From a bacterium (GTDB taxonomy: Bacteria; Cyanobacteriota; Sericytochromatia; S15B-MN24; UBA4093), in contig JAGIBK010000001.1 in the NCBI GenBank assembly GCA_017744355.1, forward strand, positions 310,001 through 374,000: 64,000 bases of DNA, in the 5' to 3' direction. Position numbers and translations under genes: made by a program. Within the stretch, counting starts at the first letter, position 1; each line of letters starts with the position of its first letter. This document shows positions 9,582 through 18,156 of the stretch, in pieces. Under the pieces are notes generated by a model, which searched no databases, was not told the origin of the DNA, and saw only the letters and a program-made list of their open reading frames with translations.

Positions 9582-10421
9582 TTACGCATGGCTCCTGATG
9601 GGCATCTTGAGGATTTCACGGGCCTGGTCGGGGGTCGCCACCGGGCGGTTGGCTTCGGCCGCAAGGCGCGCCATGCGCGCCACGAGCTGGGCGTTGGACT
9701 CGGCGAGCTCGCCCTTGCGGTAGTAGAGGTTGTCCTCGAAGCCGGCGCGCACGTGGCCGCCCATGGCGATCGCGATCATGCCGAGGGTGAGCTGGGCGGC
9801 GCCGACGCCGGCCACCGTCCAGGTCGCATCCGCGGGGATCGACTCGATCATGTGCATGAGGGCCTTGGGGGTACCGGGCGAAGCGCCGGGCACGCCGAGC
9901 ACGAAATCGAAATGGAGGGGGCCCTGGAGGATCCCCTTCTTGAGCAGCTTCATGGCGCTGTGGATCATCCCCGGCTCGAAGATCTCGAGCTCCGGCTTGA
10001 TGCCGCGCTTGGTGAACTCGCCGGCGAAGGTCTCGATCAGGCTGGGCGGGTTCCAGAACACCTCGTCGCCGAAGTTGACCGTGCCCATGGTGAGCGAGGC
10101 CATCTCGGGGGTCGGGTTCAGCTCGCGCACCGGCTGGAGGCGCTCGTCCACGGTCGCGGTGACGGCCCCTCCGGTCGAGATCTGGATGATGCAGTCCACT
10201 TCGGCCTTGATGAGGCGGATCGTCTCGGCGAAGCGCGCAGGGTCCTGGCTCGGGGTGCCGTCGTCGTCACGCACGTGCAGGTGAACGATCGAGGCGCCCG
10301 CCTTCACCGCACCGATCGCTTCGCGCGCGATCTCATGAGGGGTGTAGGGGAAGCCAGGGTGCTGGGCGCGGGTGATCTCGGCGCCGACCGGGCAGCAAGT
10401 GATGATGAGAGGATTTGCCAT
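9582..10421 (-). CDS. kce: 3-keto-5-aminohexanoate cleavage enzyme (BKACE family)
   Basis: Kce condenses 3-keto-5-aminohexanoate with acetyl-CoA to give acetoacetate and 3-aminobutyryl-CoA. The 279 residues form a TIM barrel of the BKACE family. Zinc ligands are visible as His47 and His49 in VHLHVRDDDG and Glu229 in RAGFEDNLYY; QISTGGAV and VAGVGAAQL are further family loops. A strong AGGAGC site precedes the ATG. The BKACE family acts on many beta-keto acids, and the specific call depends on the adjacent kdd. Other pathway genes (kamA, kamDE, kal, CoA transferase) are not in this window. Confidence 0.9.
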   Translation of the reverse strand: MANPLIITCCPVGAEITRAQHPGFPYTPHEIAREAIGAVKAGASIVHLHVRDDDGTPSQDPARFAETIRLIKAEVDCIIQISTGGAVTATVDERLQPVRELNPTPEMASLTMGTVNFGDEVFWNPPSLIETFAGEFTKRGIKPELEIFEPGMIHSAMKLLKKGILQGPLHFDFVLGVPGASPGTPKALMHMIESIPADATWTVAGVGAAQLTLGMIAIAMGGHVRAGFEDNLYYRKGELAESNAQLVARMARLAAEANRPVATPDQAREILKMPIRSHA

Positions 10422-10520
10422 GCGATGCTCCTTCTATCCTTTCATTCTGCCCGATCCGGCCAGGCGCGGCAAGGGAACGCACGTCTTTCGAAATTTCTAA
10501 GCAAGGTTTAAGGGGAGATT

Positions 10521-10529
10521 TGCTATAAT
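10521..10529 (+). promoter_or_regulatory. Extended -10 promoter for the 10.6-kb lipoprotein gene
   Basis: TGCTATAAT is a perfect TATAAT with a TG extension in an AT-rich stretch, 57 bases before the ATG. No good -35 lies 17 bases upstream, as expected for an extended -10 promoter. AGGAGG at 10570-10575 serves translation. Confidence 0.75.
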
Positions 10530-10585
10530 TAAAAAATAGATTTCGTTTCTTTAAATGTTAATTAAATACAGGAGGCCGATCCCCG

Positions 10586-11434
10586 ATGAAAGCCCTTCGC
10601 ATCCTTCCCCTCGTGACCATGACCGCTCTGTTCGCCGTGGCCGGCTGCGGCCTCAACCCCTCGCTGCTCGCGAACAGCCAGCAGGATGCGGTGATCTCGC
10701 CCGTCGCGCTGACCGGCGACATCGTCTTCAACCTCTCCGAGAACGGCTACAGCACCCAGGCGACGGCCGCCGACGTGGCGACCTACGAGTTCGAGATCTC
10801 GAGCGGCGTCCTCTCGGCGCCCCGTAGCCAGGTCTTCACCAAGACGAGCCTGCCGACCGACAAGCGCGTGAGCTTCAAGGAGCTTGCTCCTGGCGCCTAC
10901 ACCGTCAAGACGACGGCCAAGGATGCGGCCGGCAAGGTCATCGGCTCGATCACCGGCAACACCACCGTCATCGCGGGCAAGTCCAGCGTCCTCAAGCTCA
11001 GCCTCAAGCTCGCGGACACCGAGATCGACAACCCCAACGGCAACCTCTACTTCGACCTCGAAGTCGTCGACGGCGACCTCAAGGTGAAGCCCATCGAGGA
11101 GCCTGCCACCCCCTCGGCCACCCCGAGCCCCTCGCCCAGCGCGACCCCCACTCCGGCTCCTTCGGTGAACTCCATCGCCATGTACAACCTCGCCACCCGC
11201 GTCACCGGCTCGGGCGCCTTCGAGGTCAAGGGCAGCCTCTACAACGTGGACACCGTGGTGCGCGTCGCCGAGGTCAAGGTCGAGTTCAAGAAGAAGAAGT
11301 TCCTGAGCAGCGAGTACAAGGTCACCGAGACCAAGGTCGTCCCCGTGGTCGTCAACGCCAAGACCCTCCAGGACTTCACCATCGTCTCGGACAACGATGC
11401 CGCCTCGGCGTCGGTGACCTTCACCGCCAAGTAG
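10586..11434 (+). CDS. Secreted lipoprotein with beta-sandwich-like domain
   Basis: This 282-residue lipoprotein has a signal peptide ending in lipobox VAGC (Cys21). Residues about 60-150 hold a beta-rich domain with the pattern F-x-E-L-x-P-G-x-Y-x-V...V-I-A-G-x-x-S-x-L-x-L. It resembles the domain in the two lipoproteins at 14.7 and 15.6 kb. A Pro/Ser/Thr linker at about 172-192 precedes a second beta-rich region rich in Lys and Val. No enzymatic motif is visible. It is monocistronic, with its own promoter and a strong terminator. The function is probably structural or ligand-binding at the outer membrane. Confidence 0.75.
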   Translation: MKALRILPLVTMTALFAVAGCGLNPSLLANSQQDAVISPVALTGDIVFNLSENGYSTQATAADVATYEFEISSGVLSAPRSQVFTKTSLPTDKRVSFKELAPGAYTVKTTAKDAAGKVIGSITGNTTVIAGKSSVLKLSLKLADTEIDNPNGNLYFDLEVVDGDLKVKPIEEPATPSATPSPSPSATPTPAPSVNSIAMYNLATRVTGSGAFEVKGSLYNVDTVVRVAEVKVEFKKKKFLSSEYKVTETKVVPVVVNAKTLQDFTIVSDNDAASASVTFTAK

Positions 11435-11445
11435 ACCCAATACGA

Positions 11446-11475
11446 GCGGGCCGGGGAATTCCCCGGCCCGCTTTT
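11446..11475 (+). terminator. Rho-independent terminator
   Basis: An 11-bp GC-rich perfect stem (arms 11446-11456 and 11461-11471, loop AATT) is followed directly by TTTT, 11 bases after the lipoprotein stop codon. Confidence 0.9.
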
Positions 11476-11536
11476 CGTTGCGGGTTGGCCGTGCGTTTCA
11501 TGCCGGCCCGCAGCCCCTCGGGCTTTGCGCGAGGAC

Positions 11537-11566
11537 TTGGCTTGCTCGGGTGTGGCGCGCTAGACT
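11537..11566 (+). promoter_or_regulatory. Promoter implying a leaderless regulator mRNA
   Basis: TTGGCT (11537-11542) and TAGACT (11561-11566) are separated by 18 bases. The ATG lies only 7 bases after the -10 and has no ribosome site, so transcription should start at or next to the start codon. Confidence 0.55.
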
Positions 11567-11573
11567 ATCCGAT

Positions 11574-12236
11574 ATGGAACCGTCGTCTCCCATTCGCATC
11601 GTCATCGTCGAGGATGAAGGCTTTCTGCGCGACTTGATCCGCGGGGCCCTGACCGGTATTGAGGGGCTCGAGGTCATCGCGACCTACGGCGATGCGGCGA
11701 CCGCCGCCGCCAAGATTCCGGCGCTCGCGCCGGACGTGGCCCTTCTCGACATCGACCTCGGGCAAGGAGGGAACGGGGTGCAACTCGGCCTTGCCATGCG
11801 GCGGAAACTCCCGCATCTGGGCATCGTCTTGCTCTCCAACCATCGGGATCCCAGCTACCTGATGGCGGTCCCGCCGAACGAGGTGGTGGGCTGGTCGTAC
11901 CTTCACAAGAAATCCATGAGCGACACCACAACGCTCTTGCGGGCGATCAGAGGATCGGCGGCCGGTTACGTCATGCTCGACCCCGTGATCGCAGCCGGCC
12001 TCAAAGGATCGAAGGGCGGCCTCAACCAGCTGAGCGAGCGCTCGCTCGCCCTTCTCAAGCTCCTCGCCCAGGGCTACAGCAACGCCGCGATCGCCTCCCA
12101 GCTCAGCCTGGCCGAAAAGACCGTGGAGAACCAGCTCAACGCCCTCTACAAGCAGCTGGACATCGACACCTCGGACAGCAACAGCCATTCTCGGGTCCAG
12201 GCGACGCTCACCTACCTGCGCGCGCTCTCGGTCTGA
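11574..12236 (+). CDS. LuxR/NarL-family response regulator (cassette copy 1)
   Basis: This 220-residue two-component regulator has a receiver domain at residues 7-125, with acidic residues VEDE (12-15) and phospho-acceptor Asp59 in ALLDIDLG. A conserved Lys follows SYLHKK. A LuxR-type HTH at about 155-215 shows LSERSLALLKLLAQGYSNAAIA and KTVENQLNALYKQL. The ATG at 11574 is preferred over upstream starts because the promoter -10 ends at 11566. It is convergent with the kinase gene at 12.2 kb and overlaps its end by 25 bases. A close paralogue lies at 58.8-59.5 kb. The kinase partners are presumably the two proteins encoded opposite. Confidence 0.9.
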   Translation: MEPSSPIRIVIVEDEGFLRDLIRGALTGIEGLEVIATYGDAATAAAKIPALAPDVALLDIDLGQGGNGVQLGLAMRRKLPHLGIVLLSNHRDPSYLMAVPPNEVVGWSYLHKKSMSDTTTLLRAIRGSAAGYVMLDPVIAAGLKGSKGGLNQLSERSLALLKLLAQGYSNAAIASQLSLAEKTVENQLNALYKQLDIDTSDSNSHSRVQATLTYLRALSV

Positions 12237-13357
12237 GGGACGGGCAGCGCGATCGCCACGCGAGTCCCTGCCCCCGGCGCCGTCTCCAGGGTCCAGGTGC
12301 CCCCCGCGAGGATCACCCGGCTCTCGATCGCCGCGAGCCCCACGCCCTCCTGGTGCGATCGCACGAAGCCCACGCCGTCGTCCTGGATCGAAAGCCCCAG
12401 GTACCCCGCTTCGTACTGCAAGCCGATGCGGACCTCGCGGGCGCCGGCGTGGCGGGCCGCGTTGTCGAGCGCCCCTTCCAGGATCCGATAGGCCGTCAAG
12501 CGTAGCGACGGGGGAAAGGCGTTGTGGACCGGGTCATCCGCCGCCGTCATCGCCTCGCTCACGTCCAGCCTCACCGCGAAACCGCCCTCGTACCGCTGGG
12601 CCAGCGACCGAATCGCCGGGACCAGGCCGATGTCGACGATCGACGGATGCAGGTGGTGACTCAGCTTGCGGATGCCGTCCTCGTTGAGCGCATCGAGCGC
12701 GTCCTGCGCCGCCTGCACCTCGTCGCGGGTGAGCGCCTTCCCGGCGCTCAGGGATGCGAGCAGGCGCTCGATTTCCCTCTGACTTGCGTCGAGGCGTGGC
12801 TCGACCCGCTCTTCGAGCAGGGAGAGCACTTCATACGTTCGGCGCGTCCGCGCCTTGATCAGCGCCGCCCGTGAGAGGAAGAGGCGATCCACCTCCGCCT
12901 GGAGCATCGCCTCCTGGCGCCTCGCCTCCTGTCGGAAGGCCGTTTCCTGCTCCAAGATCGCCGCGAGGAGCCCCAGGCCGAGGACCGGTCCCACCAGGAC
13001 CGTGAGTTCGTGCGGCATGATCGCGCGCAGGTCGAAGAGCCGCAACATGATGCCCCAGCGGAGGGATGACGCGGCGCTCGCAAAAGCGGCGATCGCCCCG
13101 AAGTACACCGCCCAGTTGAGGAAGCTCGGTCGCTCGAAATCCCAGCCGGCCCGCTTCAGTCCGTGGAGAAAGACCACGCTGGTGGCACTCAGGAGATACG
13201 TCAGGGCCGTCAGCAGGATCCAGAGGGGGTGCTTCCAGCCCTGCCACGTGACCCCCAGGCCGATGCCCATCGCCGTTCCCAGGCTCACGCCCGCCAGGGT
13301 GTTCACCGTGAGGAACATGCGAGGCGAAGGGAGCACGGGGCCTCTGCGGAGGATCAT
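12212..13357 (-). CDS. Membrane sensor kinase-like protein without H-box His (cassette copy 1, HK2)
   Basis: The 381-residue protein has about four membrane helices (residues 15-135), a coiled coil (140-200) and a C-terminal HATPase domain. Its N box (EGALDNAARHA), G1 (DDGVGF) and G2 (GVGLAAIE) are intact. The region where a HisKA_3 H-box should lie (172-189, RRTYEVLSLLEERVEPRL) has no His. The later LSHHLHPSIVDIGL (232-245) matches the X-region, not the H-box. It may act in a heterodimer with HK1, supplying ATP-binding function. Its ATG overlaps the HK1 stop (ATGA), so the two are translationally coupled. The H-box reading is inference from pattern alignment. Confidence 0.82.
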   Translation of the reverse strand: MILRRGPVLPSPRMFLTVNTLAGVSLGTAMGIGLGVTWQGWKHPLWILLTALTYLLSATSVVFLHGLKRAGWDFERPSFLNWAVYFGAIAAFASAASSLRWGIMLRLFDLRAIMPHELTVLVGPVLGLGLLAAILEQETAFRQEARRQEAMLQAEVDRLFLSRAALIKARTRRTYEVLSLLEERVEPRLDASQREIERLLASLSAGKALTRDEVQAAQDALDALNEDGIRKLSHHLHPSIVDIGLVPAIRSLAQRYEGGFAVRLDVSEAMTAADDPVHNAFPPSLRLTAYRILEGALDNAARHAGAREVRIGLQYEAGYLGLSIQDDGVGFVRSHQEGVGLAAIESRVILAGGTWTLETAPGAGTRVAIALPVPQTESARR

Positions 13358-14499
13358 GACGCCGCCGCCTTCGCCTGACGCGACACCCTGAGGACGACGC
13401 TCGTTCCGCGGCCTTGCCGGGTTTGCACGTCGCAGGTGCCGCCGAGGCGCTCGAAGCCGCGCCGCAAACCCGCCAAGCCAAGTCCCGAGGTGCTCGCTGC
13501 CCCCTCGAAGCCGACGCCATCATCCTCGACCCGCAGCACGAAGTCTCCGTCTCCCTCGGCGCCGACCCACACGCGGATCCGGGCGGCCCGGGCGTGGCGA
13601 AACGCGTTGAGCAGCGCCTCGTCGAGCATGCGCAGGGTCATCAGGACGAGCGGTTGCGAGGTGGGAGCCAGCGCGAGCGCGCCGGGCTCCACGATGAGCT
13701 CCACCGCCCTCAAATCCTGGAAGCGGGAGATGAGGTCCTGAAGCTCGTCGCGAAAGGAAAGGCGCGGCGGGGAGAGCAGGTCATGGACCCGGACCATGCC
13801 CTCTTGCTGGATCGCCCTCAGATGCTCGATGGCCTCCTGGAGCGAGCGGGTGGCCGCCTCCCTGTCCGTGTCGAGGACGCTCTTGACGTGGCCCAGTCGC
13901 GTCCAGGCCCCCATCAGATGGGACTGGATCTTGCCGTGCAGGATCTCGGCCAGCTCCTTGCGCACCTGATCCTCGGCGAAGACGACCTGGGCCCTGGCGG
14001 CCGAAAGAGAGGCGGCCAACTGGCGGCGGGCCTCATGGCGCTCGAACGAGCGCTGACGATAGGCCCCGAGCGATTCGAGGATTCCGGCGTAAAAGACGTT
14101 CACCGCGGCGATGTTGAGCGCGAACTTGAGGGGGGTGCCCGGCGTCAGCACGCTCGGCACGAGGTGCCATGCCGCCAGCGATCGCACCGCGCCGCCCGCG
14201 AGCCCCGTGGCGAAGAAGACGCCGTAGTAGAGCAGCCAGCTCCAAAGGCTGCTTCGCGCTGCCTCGCTGCGTTGCTTCTGCCGGACCAGAAGGGGATATC
14301 CCGTGAAGCCGATGGCGAATCCAAGCGCCGTCAAGAGCGTCCAGGTCAGGAGGATGCCCAGGCGGCCGGATTGCCCCGAGAGGCCTACCGCCGCGGTCCG
14401 GACGGCGATCAGCGTCGCGATGACCTGGAGGCAGACGAAGATCCTGGGCGGCGGCAGGGAAGGCGTCCGGATGGCCGTCCACGAGCGCATGCGAGGCAT
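13354..14499 (-). CDS. Membrane sensor histidine kinase, HisKA_3 type (cassette copy 1, HK1)
   Basis: This 381-residue sensor kinase has about four N-terminal membrane helices (residues 20-145) with no large extracellular domain. A coiled coil is followed by an H-box, KELAEILHGKIQSHL, with His188. The HATPase shows DEALLNAFRHA, VEDDGVGFEG and GLGLAGL. The lack of a periplasmic domain suggests sensing within the membrane or cytosol. It is first in the minus-strand HK1-HK2 operon. A -10-like TACTAT lies on the minus strand at 14534-14539, with operator-like palindromes further upstream (14565-14602). The paralogue is at 56.5 kb. Confidence 0.88.
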   Translation of the reverse strand: MPRMRSWTAIRTPSLPPPRIFVCLQVIATLIAVRTAAVGLSGQSGRLGILLTWTLLTALGFAIGFTGYPLLVRQKQRSEAARSSLWSWLLYYGVFFATGLAGGAVRSLAAWHLVPSVLTPGTPLKFALNIAAVNVFYAGILESLGAYRQRSFERHEARRQLAASLSAARAQVVFAEDQVRKELAEILHGKIQSHLMGAWTRLGHVKSVLDTDREAATRSLQEAIEHLRAIQQEGMVRVHDLLSPPRLSFRDELQDLISRFQDLRAVELIVEPGALALAPTSQPLVLMTLRMLDEALLNAFRHARAARIRVWVGAEGDGDFVLRVEDDGVGFEGAASTSGLGLAGLRRGFERLGGTCDVQTRQGRGTSVVLRVSRQAKAAAS

Positions 14500-14564
14500 T
14501 GGGCTCCCATCGGGTCGAGCTGGGGGGCGCTTGATAGTAGCACGCGGACCCTCGCTCCCGCATT

Positions 14565-14610
14565 AGGGTACTAGCACCCCGCACATCCTGGGGGGAGTAC
14601 CCTTGTTTGG
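14565..14610. promoter_or_regulatory. Operator-like element A between HK1 and the envelope operon
   Basis: Two imperfect palindromes lie between divergent genes: AGGGTACTAGCACCC (14565-14579) and GGGAGTACCC (14593-14602), the latter followed by TTGTTTGGCCG. The string TACCC, then TTGTTTGGC, recurs 42 kb away at 56481-56496 before the paralogous kinase gene. TTGTTT at 14604-14609 could be a -35, with TAGCGT 18 bases later. A role as target of the cassette regulator is inference. Confidence 0.5.
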
Positions 14611-14695
14611 CCGAATCTCGCAATGCTAGCGTGGAATCACGTCATTCTCTGTCCTCGCCCGTGATGGCGCGAGAGAGCTTCAAAAGGAGACAGCC

Positions 14696-15550
14696 TTGAA
14701 GTTGCAGCACCTCACCCTGCTGGCCGCCCTCTCGGGTGTCGTGATGATCGGTTGCGCGGCTCCCTCCGCCTTCTACCGGACCCAGTTCATCTCCGGGGGT
14801 GAGCCCTCGGTCAAGGGGATCGCGGCCGATCAAGCCCGCCTGCTCGTGACCGTGAACCGGGACCTGCGCGCCGCGCGAGGCGTGCAGAACGTGGGCGGGC
14901 TCACCTACGACGGGGCCGACCTCACGCTTCAAAACGCGAGCCTGCTGGCGGGCGACGTCACCAAGACCATCGCCGTCTCGGGTCATACCGCCAACACGGT
15001 CTTCACGGCCCTGCGCCCCGGGGCCGGCTACGCCTTGACGGTCAAGCTCAAGAACGGCGGCTCGGTGGTCGGCAACGGCCACGTCTCGACCTTCGCGCTC
15101 ACGGCGGGGATCACCAACAGCGTCAACATCATCATCGGGCAGGACGGCCAGCTCACGGTCTCGACTTCGACGGCGGGCAACGCGCTCGGCTCGGCTTCGG
15201 CCTGGACCATCGCCAAGGGCGATACGATCAACCTCAACACGGGCTTCGCCGCAAACGAGCCCTCGGCCGATTACATGCGGGTCATGCTGGATGCGAGCCT
15301 CTACGGCGCCCCTGCCGTCATCGCGGAGGTCGCAAGCGGCTCCTTCGACACCTTCTCCTGGAACACCGGCGTGGATGCGACCGTCGGCGGATTCGCCTAC
15401 ACGGCGAGCAACCTGACCACCACCGGTACCCAGGACGGGAACATCACCTTCCAGCTGCTCAACGCGAGCAAGACGACGGTCCTCGGCCAGACGCAGCTCA
15501 AGCACGTCAACGTGGTGAACGGCGCCTCCTTCGGCCTGACCCTGCAGTAA
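14696..15550 (+). CDS. Secreted lipoprotein, first gene of envelope operon
   Basis: A 284-residue lipoprotein with a TTG start, chosen for the strong AAGGAG site six bases upstream. The lipobox is MIGC (Cys20). Residues about 70-150 carry a beta-rich module with ADLTLQNASL, ALRPGAGYALTVKLKNGGSVV and an AG-x-x-NSV ending. The same module appears in the next gene. The C-terminal half is Thr/Ser/Asn-rich and beta-like. No catalytic motif is visible. The gap to the next gene is 9 bases, so it is the head of a four-gene operon ending in a predicted outer-membrane barrel. A surface-exposed or barrel-associated role is inferred. Confidence 0.75.
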   Translation: MKLQHLTLLAALSGVVMIGCAAPSAFYRTQFISGGEPSVKGIAADQARLLVTVNRDLRAARGVQNVGGLTYDGADLTLQNASLLAGDVTKTIAVSGHTANTVFTALRPGAGYALTVKLKNGGSVVGNGHVSTFALTAGITNSVNIIIGQDGQLTVSTSTAGNALGSASAWTIAKGDTINLNTGFAANEPSADYMRVMLDASLYGAPAVIAEVASGSFDTFSWNTGVDATVGGFAYTASNLTTTGTQDGNITFQLLNASKTTVLGQTQLKHVNVVNGASFGLTLQ

Positions 15551-15559
15551 GGAGGAGCC

Positions 15560-17068
15560 ATGAAGCACCTGCTCAGGTTGGGAGGCGTTATCGCGCTGCT
15601 CGCGGGCTGTGCCTTGCTGCCGAGCGCCCCCACCCCTATCGGGCGCCTTTCGCTCATCGAGCAAGAGGTCGAAAGGGCCCCAGGCCAATCGGCCGCCCTC
15701 GTCGTGAAGGCCCTGCGCTACCAGACGCAGGCCGTTCCCGGAAGCTGGACCAGCGCCGACCTCACCCTGAGCAACGCGAGCCTCATGGCCTCGAGCCAAT
15801 CCATGACGATTCCCCAGGCGGGCGGCAGCGGCATCGCGAGCAGCTTCACCCGTCTGCGACCGGGCAGTGGCTACGCATTGGACGTGAGCCTCAAGGATGG
15901 CGCGTCGGTGGTTGCCACCGGCTCAGCGAGCGGCATCACGCTCGCCGCCGGGACCAACTCGGTGACCGTGTCGATGAGCCTCACCAGCTCGAAGCCTACC
16001 TTCGGCATCATCACGACCTTCGCGGGCACCGGGACCACCAACTGGAACGGCGATGGGCTTCTGGCCACTGCGACCAATTTTTGGACGGGGGACAGCACCT
16101 TTAACTTCGGGGCGCTGGCCCACGACGCCTCGGGCAACCTCTACGTCACCGATACCCGGAATCATCGCATCCGCAAGATCGACGCGACCACCCTGACCGT
16201 CAGCACGATCGCCGGCACGGGGACCATTGGCAACGCGGCGGAAGACGTCTTGGCGACAGCTGCCACCCTGAACTATCCCACGGGTCTCCTCATTGCGGGC
16301 AATTCCCTCTACTTCTCGGACTCCTATAACCATGCGATCAAGCGGATCGATCTGACTACCAACCGCCTGAAGACCTATGCGGGGACACCAGGGACTTCCG
16401 GCTTCTCGGGTGATGGCGGCCCTGCCACCAGCGCCAAGATGAGTTTTCCTGGGTGCCTTGCGCGTGATGCATCAGGCAGCCTCTATTTCATCGACGGGGC
16501 CAACAAGAGAATCCGGAAGGTCGACGCTACCACCGGCGACATCACGACCATCGCGGGCAACGGAGTAGCGATCAGCGCCTCGAACGGTTCGATTGCCAGT
16601 AGCAGCTCAGTCAGCGTCGTGTACAGCACCAGGACGACCTCCGGGATCGTGGTGAATGCAGCGGGCGACGTCATCTTTGCGGAGACTCCCTCGAACAAGG
16701 TGCGCAAGATTGACCATGCGACCGGGCGGCTCTCGACGGTGGCCGGGAATGGCAGCGCCGGAACATCGGGCGGCGATGGGGGACCCGCCACCAGCGCCGG
16801 GGTGTACAACCCGCTGGGGCTCTTGCTCGACGAGTACGAGAACCTCTACATTTCGTCCTATGGATCGCACACGATCCGGGTCGTGGATAGGGATGGGATC
16901 ATCTCGGCCGTGGCCGGTACCGCGGGCAGAGCGAAGTTCGGCGGGGACGGCGCTGCCGCCACCCTCGCCTTTCTGAACAATCCCGCCAGCATGACGTTCG
17001 ACCCGCTCGGAAACCTCCTCGTGCTCGACGGCATGAACTACCGTATCCGCAAGGTGGCACGCCAATGA
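15560..17068 (+). CDS. Lipoprotein with NHL-repeat beta-propeller
   Basis: A 502-residue lipoprotein with a good AGGAGGAG ribosome site and lipobox LAGC (Cys17). Residues about 60-145 are the ADLTLSNASL/LRPGSGYALDVSLKDG module shared with the previous gene. From about residue 150 on, about five NHL-type propeller blades are seen, each with a G-N-L-Y-V/F-x-D-x-x-N-H-R-I-R-K-I-D-like core followed by T-I/V-A-G-x-G and often F-GDGG-PATSA. Such propellers bind proteins, glycans or RNA; here the secreted context favours proteins or glycans. The stop overlaps the next start (ATGA). Confidence 0.85.
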   Translation: MKHLLRLGGVIALLAGCALLPSAPTPIGRLSLIEQEVERAPGQSAALVVKALRYQTQAVPGSWTSADLTLSNASLMASSQSMTIPQAGGSGIASSFTRLRPGSGYALDVSLKDGASVVATGSASGITLAAGTNSVTVSMSLTSSKPTFGIITTFAGTGTTNWNGDGLLATATNFWTGDSTFNFGALAHDASGNLYVTDTRNHRIRKIDATTLTVSTIAGTGTIGNAAEDVLATAATLNYPTGLLIAGNSLYFSDSYNHAIKRIDLTTNRLKTYAGTPGTSGFSGDGGPATSAKMSFPGCLARDASGSLYFIDGANKRIRKVDATTGDITTIAGNGVAISASNGSIASSSSVSVVYSTRTTSGIVVNAAGDVIFAETPSNKVRKIDHATGRLSTVAGNGSAGTSGGDGGPATSAGVYNPLGLLLDEYENLYISSYGSHTIRVVDRDGIISAVAGTAGRAKFGGDGAAATLAFLNNPASMTFDPLGNLLVLDGMNYRIRKVARQ

Positions 17069-18147
17069 GGCCCTTCCCTGCCTTCGCGCTCCTCTCGCTG
17101 CTTGTCGCGGCCTGCCAGAGCGCGCCCGTGCAGCGCGAGATCACGGCCGTGCGCGTGGCCAAGGTCATCGCCCAGAACGGCACGAGCAAGGTCTTCGGCA
17201 CCCTCGCCATGCCGGCTGCCCTCCAGCCCCCCGGAGCCTACCGGATCGGAAACGTCGACGCCGACTTCTTCCGGATCGGCCAGGCCCACGGGGTGAGCTA
17301 CCGCATCGCCGACACGGCGGCGGCCCCGGTCGGCCGCGCCCGCCTCAGGGTGGTGGATGCCGACGGCAATCCGATCCCGAACGTGCCTGCGATCGACTCG
17401 GACGCGCACGGCGTCTTCAGCATCCCGGCGGTGCCGACGGGCGTCTCCATGCTCATCACGAGCCAGTTCGTCGTGAATGGCGAGACCTTCACCCTCAAGA
17501 AGTACCTTCGCCCCTCGGAGGCCTTGACCTGCGCCCAGGTGGACGAGGCGAGCACGCTCGTCGTCGAGAAGATCGTGGGCGCAAACCCCCTGGCCAAGGA
17601 GGACCCCGGCCTCGAGGGGGCCGATCTGTTCAACCTGGTGGATGTGCCCAAGCTCGAAGCGATGGAGAAGGCGGTGCGCGAGACGCTCAAGAGCCCGAAC
17701 GCGCCGGCGCCCGCCGTCTTGAAGGAGGCGCTGAAGCGGGGAAAGGGGGGAGAGGTCCTCGATGCCCTACTCACCGGTAAGCCGACCCTCGTGGACACCT
17801 TCGAGCAGATCTATCAGCGTCCGGATGCCTCCCTGGGACTTGGGATCCAGGCGGTGGGGCGCAACTCGGCGGGAATTCCCGGCCAGGACGGGGCCATCGT
17901 CTTCGGGGTGATCAAGCTGAACGTTCCTGAGCCCCCGGCCGATGCGCGCGAGATCCAGTACTACCTCAACGGCGACAAGGTCGTGGCCTCCCAGCCGCGG
18001 GACACGCTGGAGCTCGACACCTGGCATCACCCGGACGGCCCCTACACTCTCTCGACGGTGGCCTTGCTCGCGGACGGCAAGAGGCAGGTCCTGAGCAAGA
18101 CCTACATGCAGATCCGCAACACCGTGACCATGCACTGCAACCTCTAG
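17065..18147 (+). CDS. Secreted lipoprotein with carboxypeptidase-regulatory-like domain
   Basis: A 360-residue lipoprotein (lipobox VAAC, Cys17). Residues about 90-145 resemble a carboxypeptidase regulatory or Cna-B-like beta-sandwich: RLRVVDADGNPIPN, then GVFSIPAVPTG. The middle is helical and Lys/Glu-rich. The C-terminal region (about 260-350) looks like a second beta-sandwich (EIQYYLNGDKVV, TLELDTWHHPDGPYTL). There is no catalytic motif. It overlaps the upstream gene by four bases and lies nine bases from the barrel gene, so it belongs to the same operon. Confidence 0.75.
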   Translation: MRPFPAFALLSLLVAACQSAPVQREITAVRVAKVIAQNGTSKVFGTLAMPAALQPPGAYRIGNVDADFFRIGQAHGVSYRIADTAAAPVGRARLRVVDADGNPIPNVPAIDSDAHGVFSIPAVPTGVSMLITSQFVVNGETFTLKKYLRPSEALTCAQVDEASTLVVEKIVGANPLAKEDPGLEGADLFNLVDVPKLEAMEKAVRETLKSPNAPAPAVLKEALKRGKGGEVLDALLTGKPTLVDTFEQIYQRPDASLGLGIQAVGRNSAGIPGQDGAIVFGVIKLNVPEPPADAREIQYYLNGDKVVASQPRDTLELDTWHHPDGPYTLSTVALLADGKRQVLSKTYMQIRNTVTMHCNL

Positions 18148-18156
18148 GAACTTGAC

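Noticed and set aside
6900..10511. Very long plus-strand open frames opposite the carboxylase, kdd and kce genes
   Set aside because: They are antisense shadows produced by GC-rich third codon positions; composition is Arg/Gly/Ala/His-heavy with no domains. The same applies opposite aconitase, nhaD and the FAD/Fe-S oxidase.
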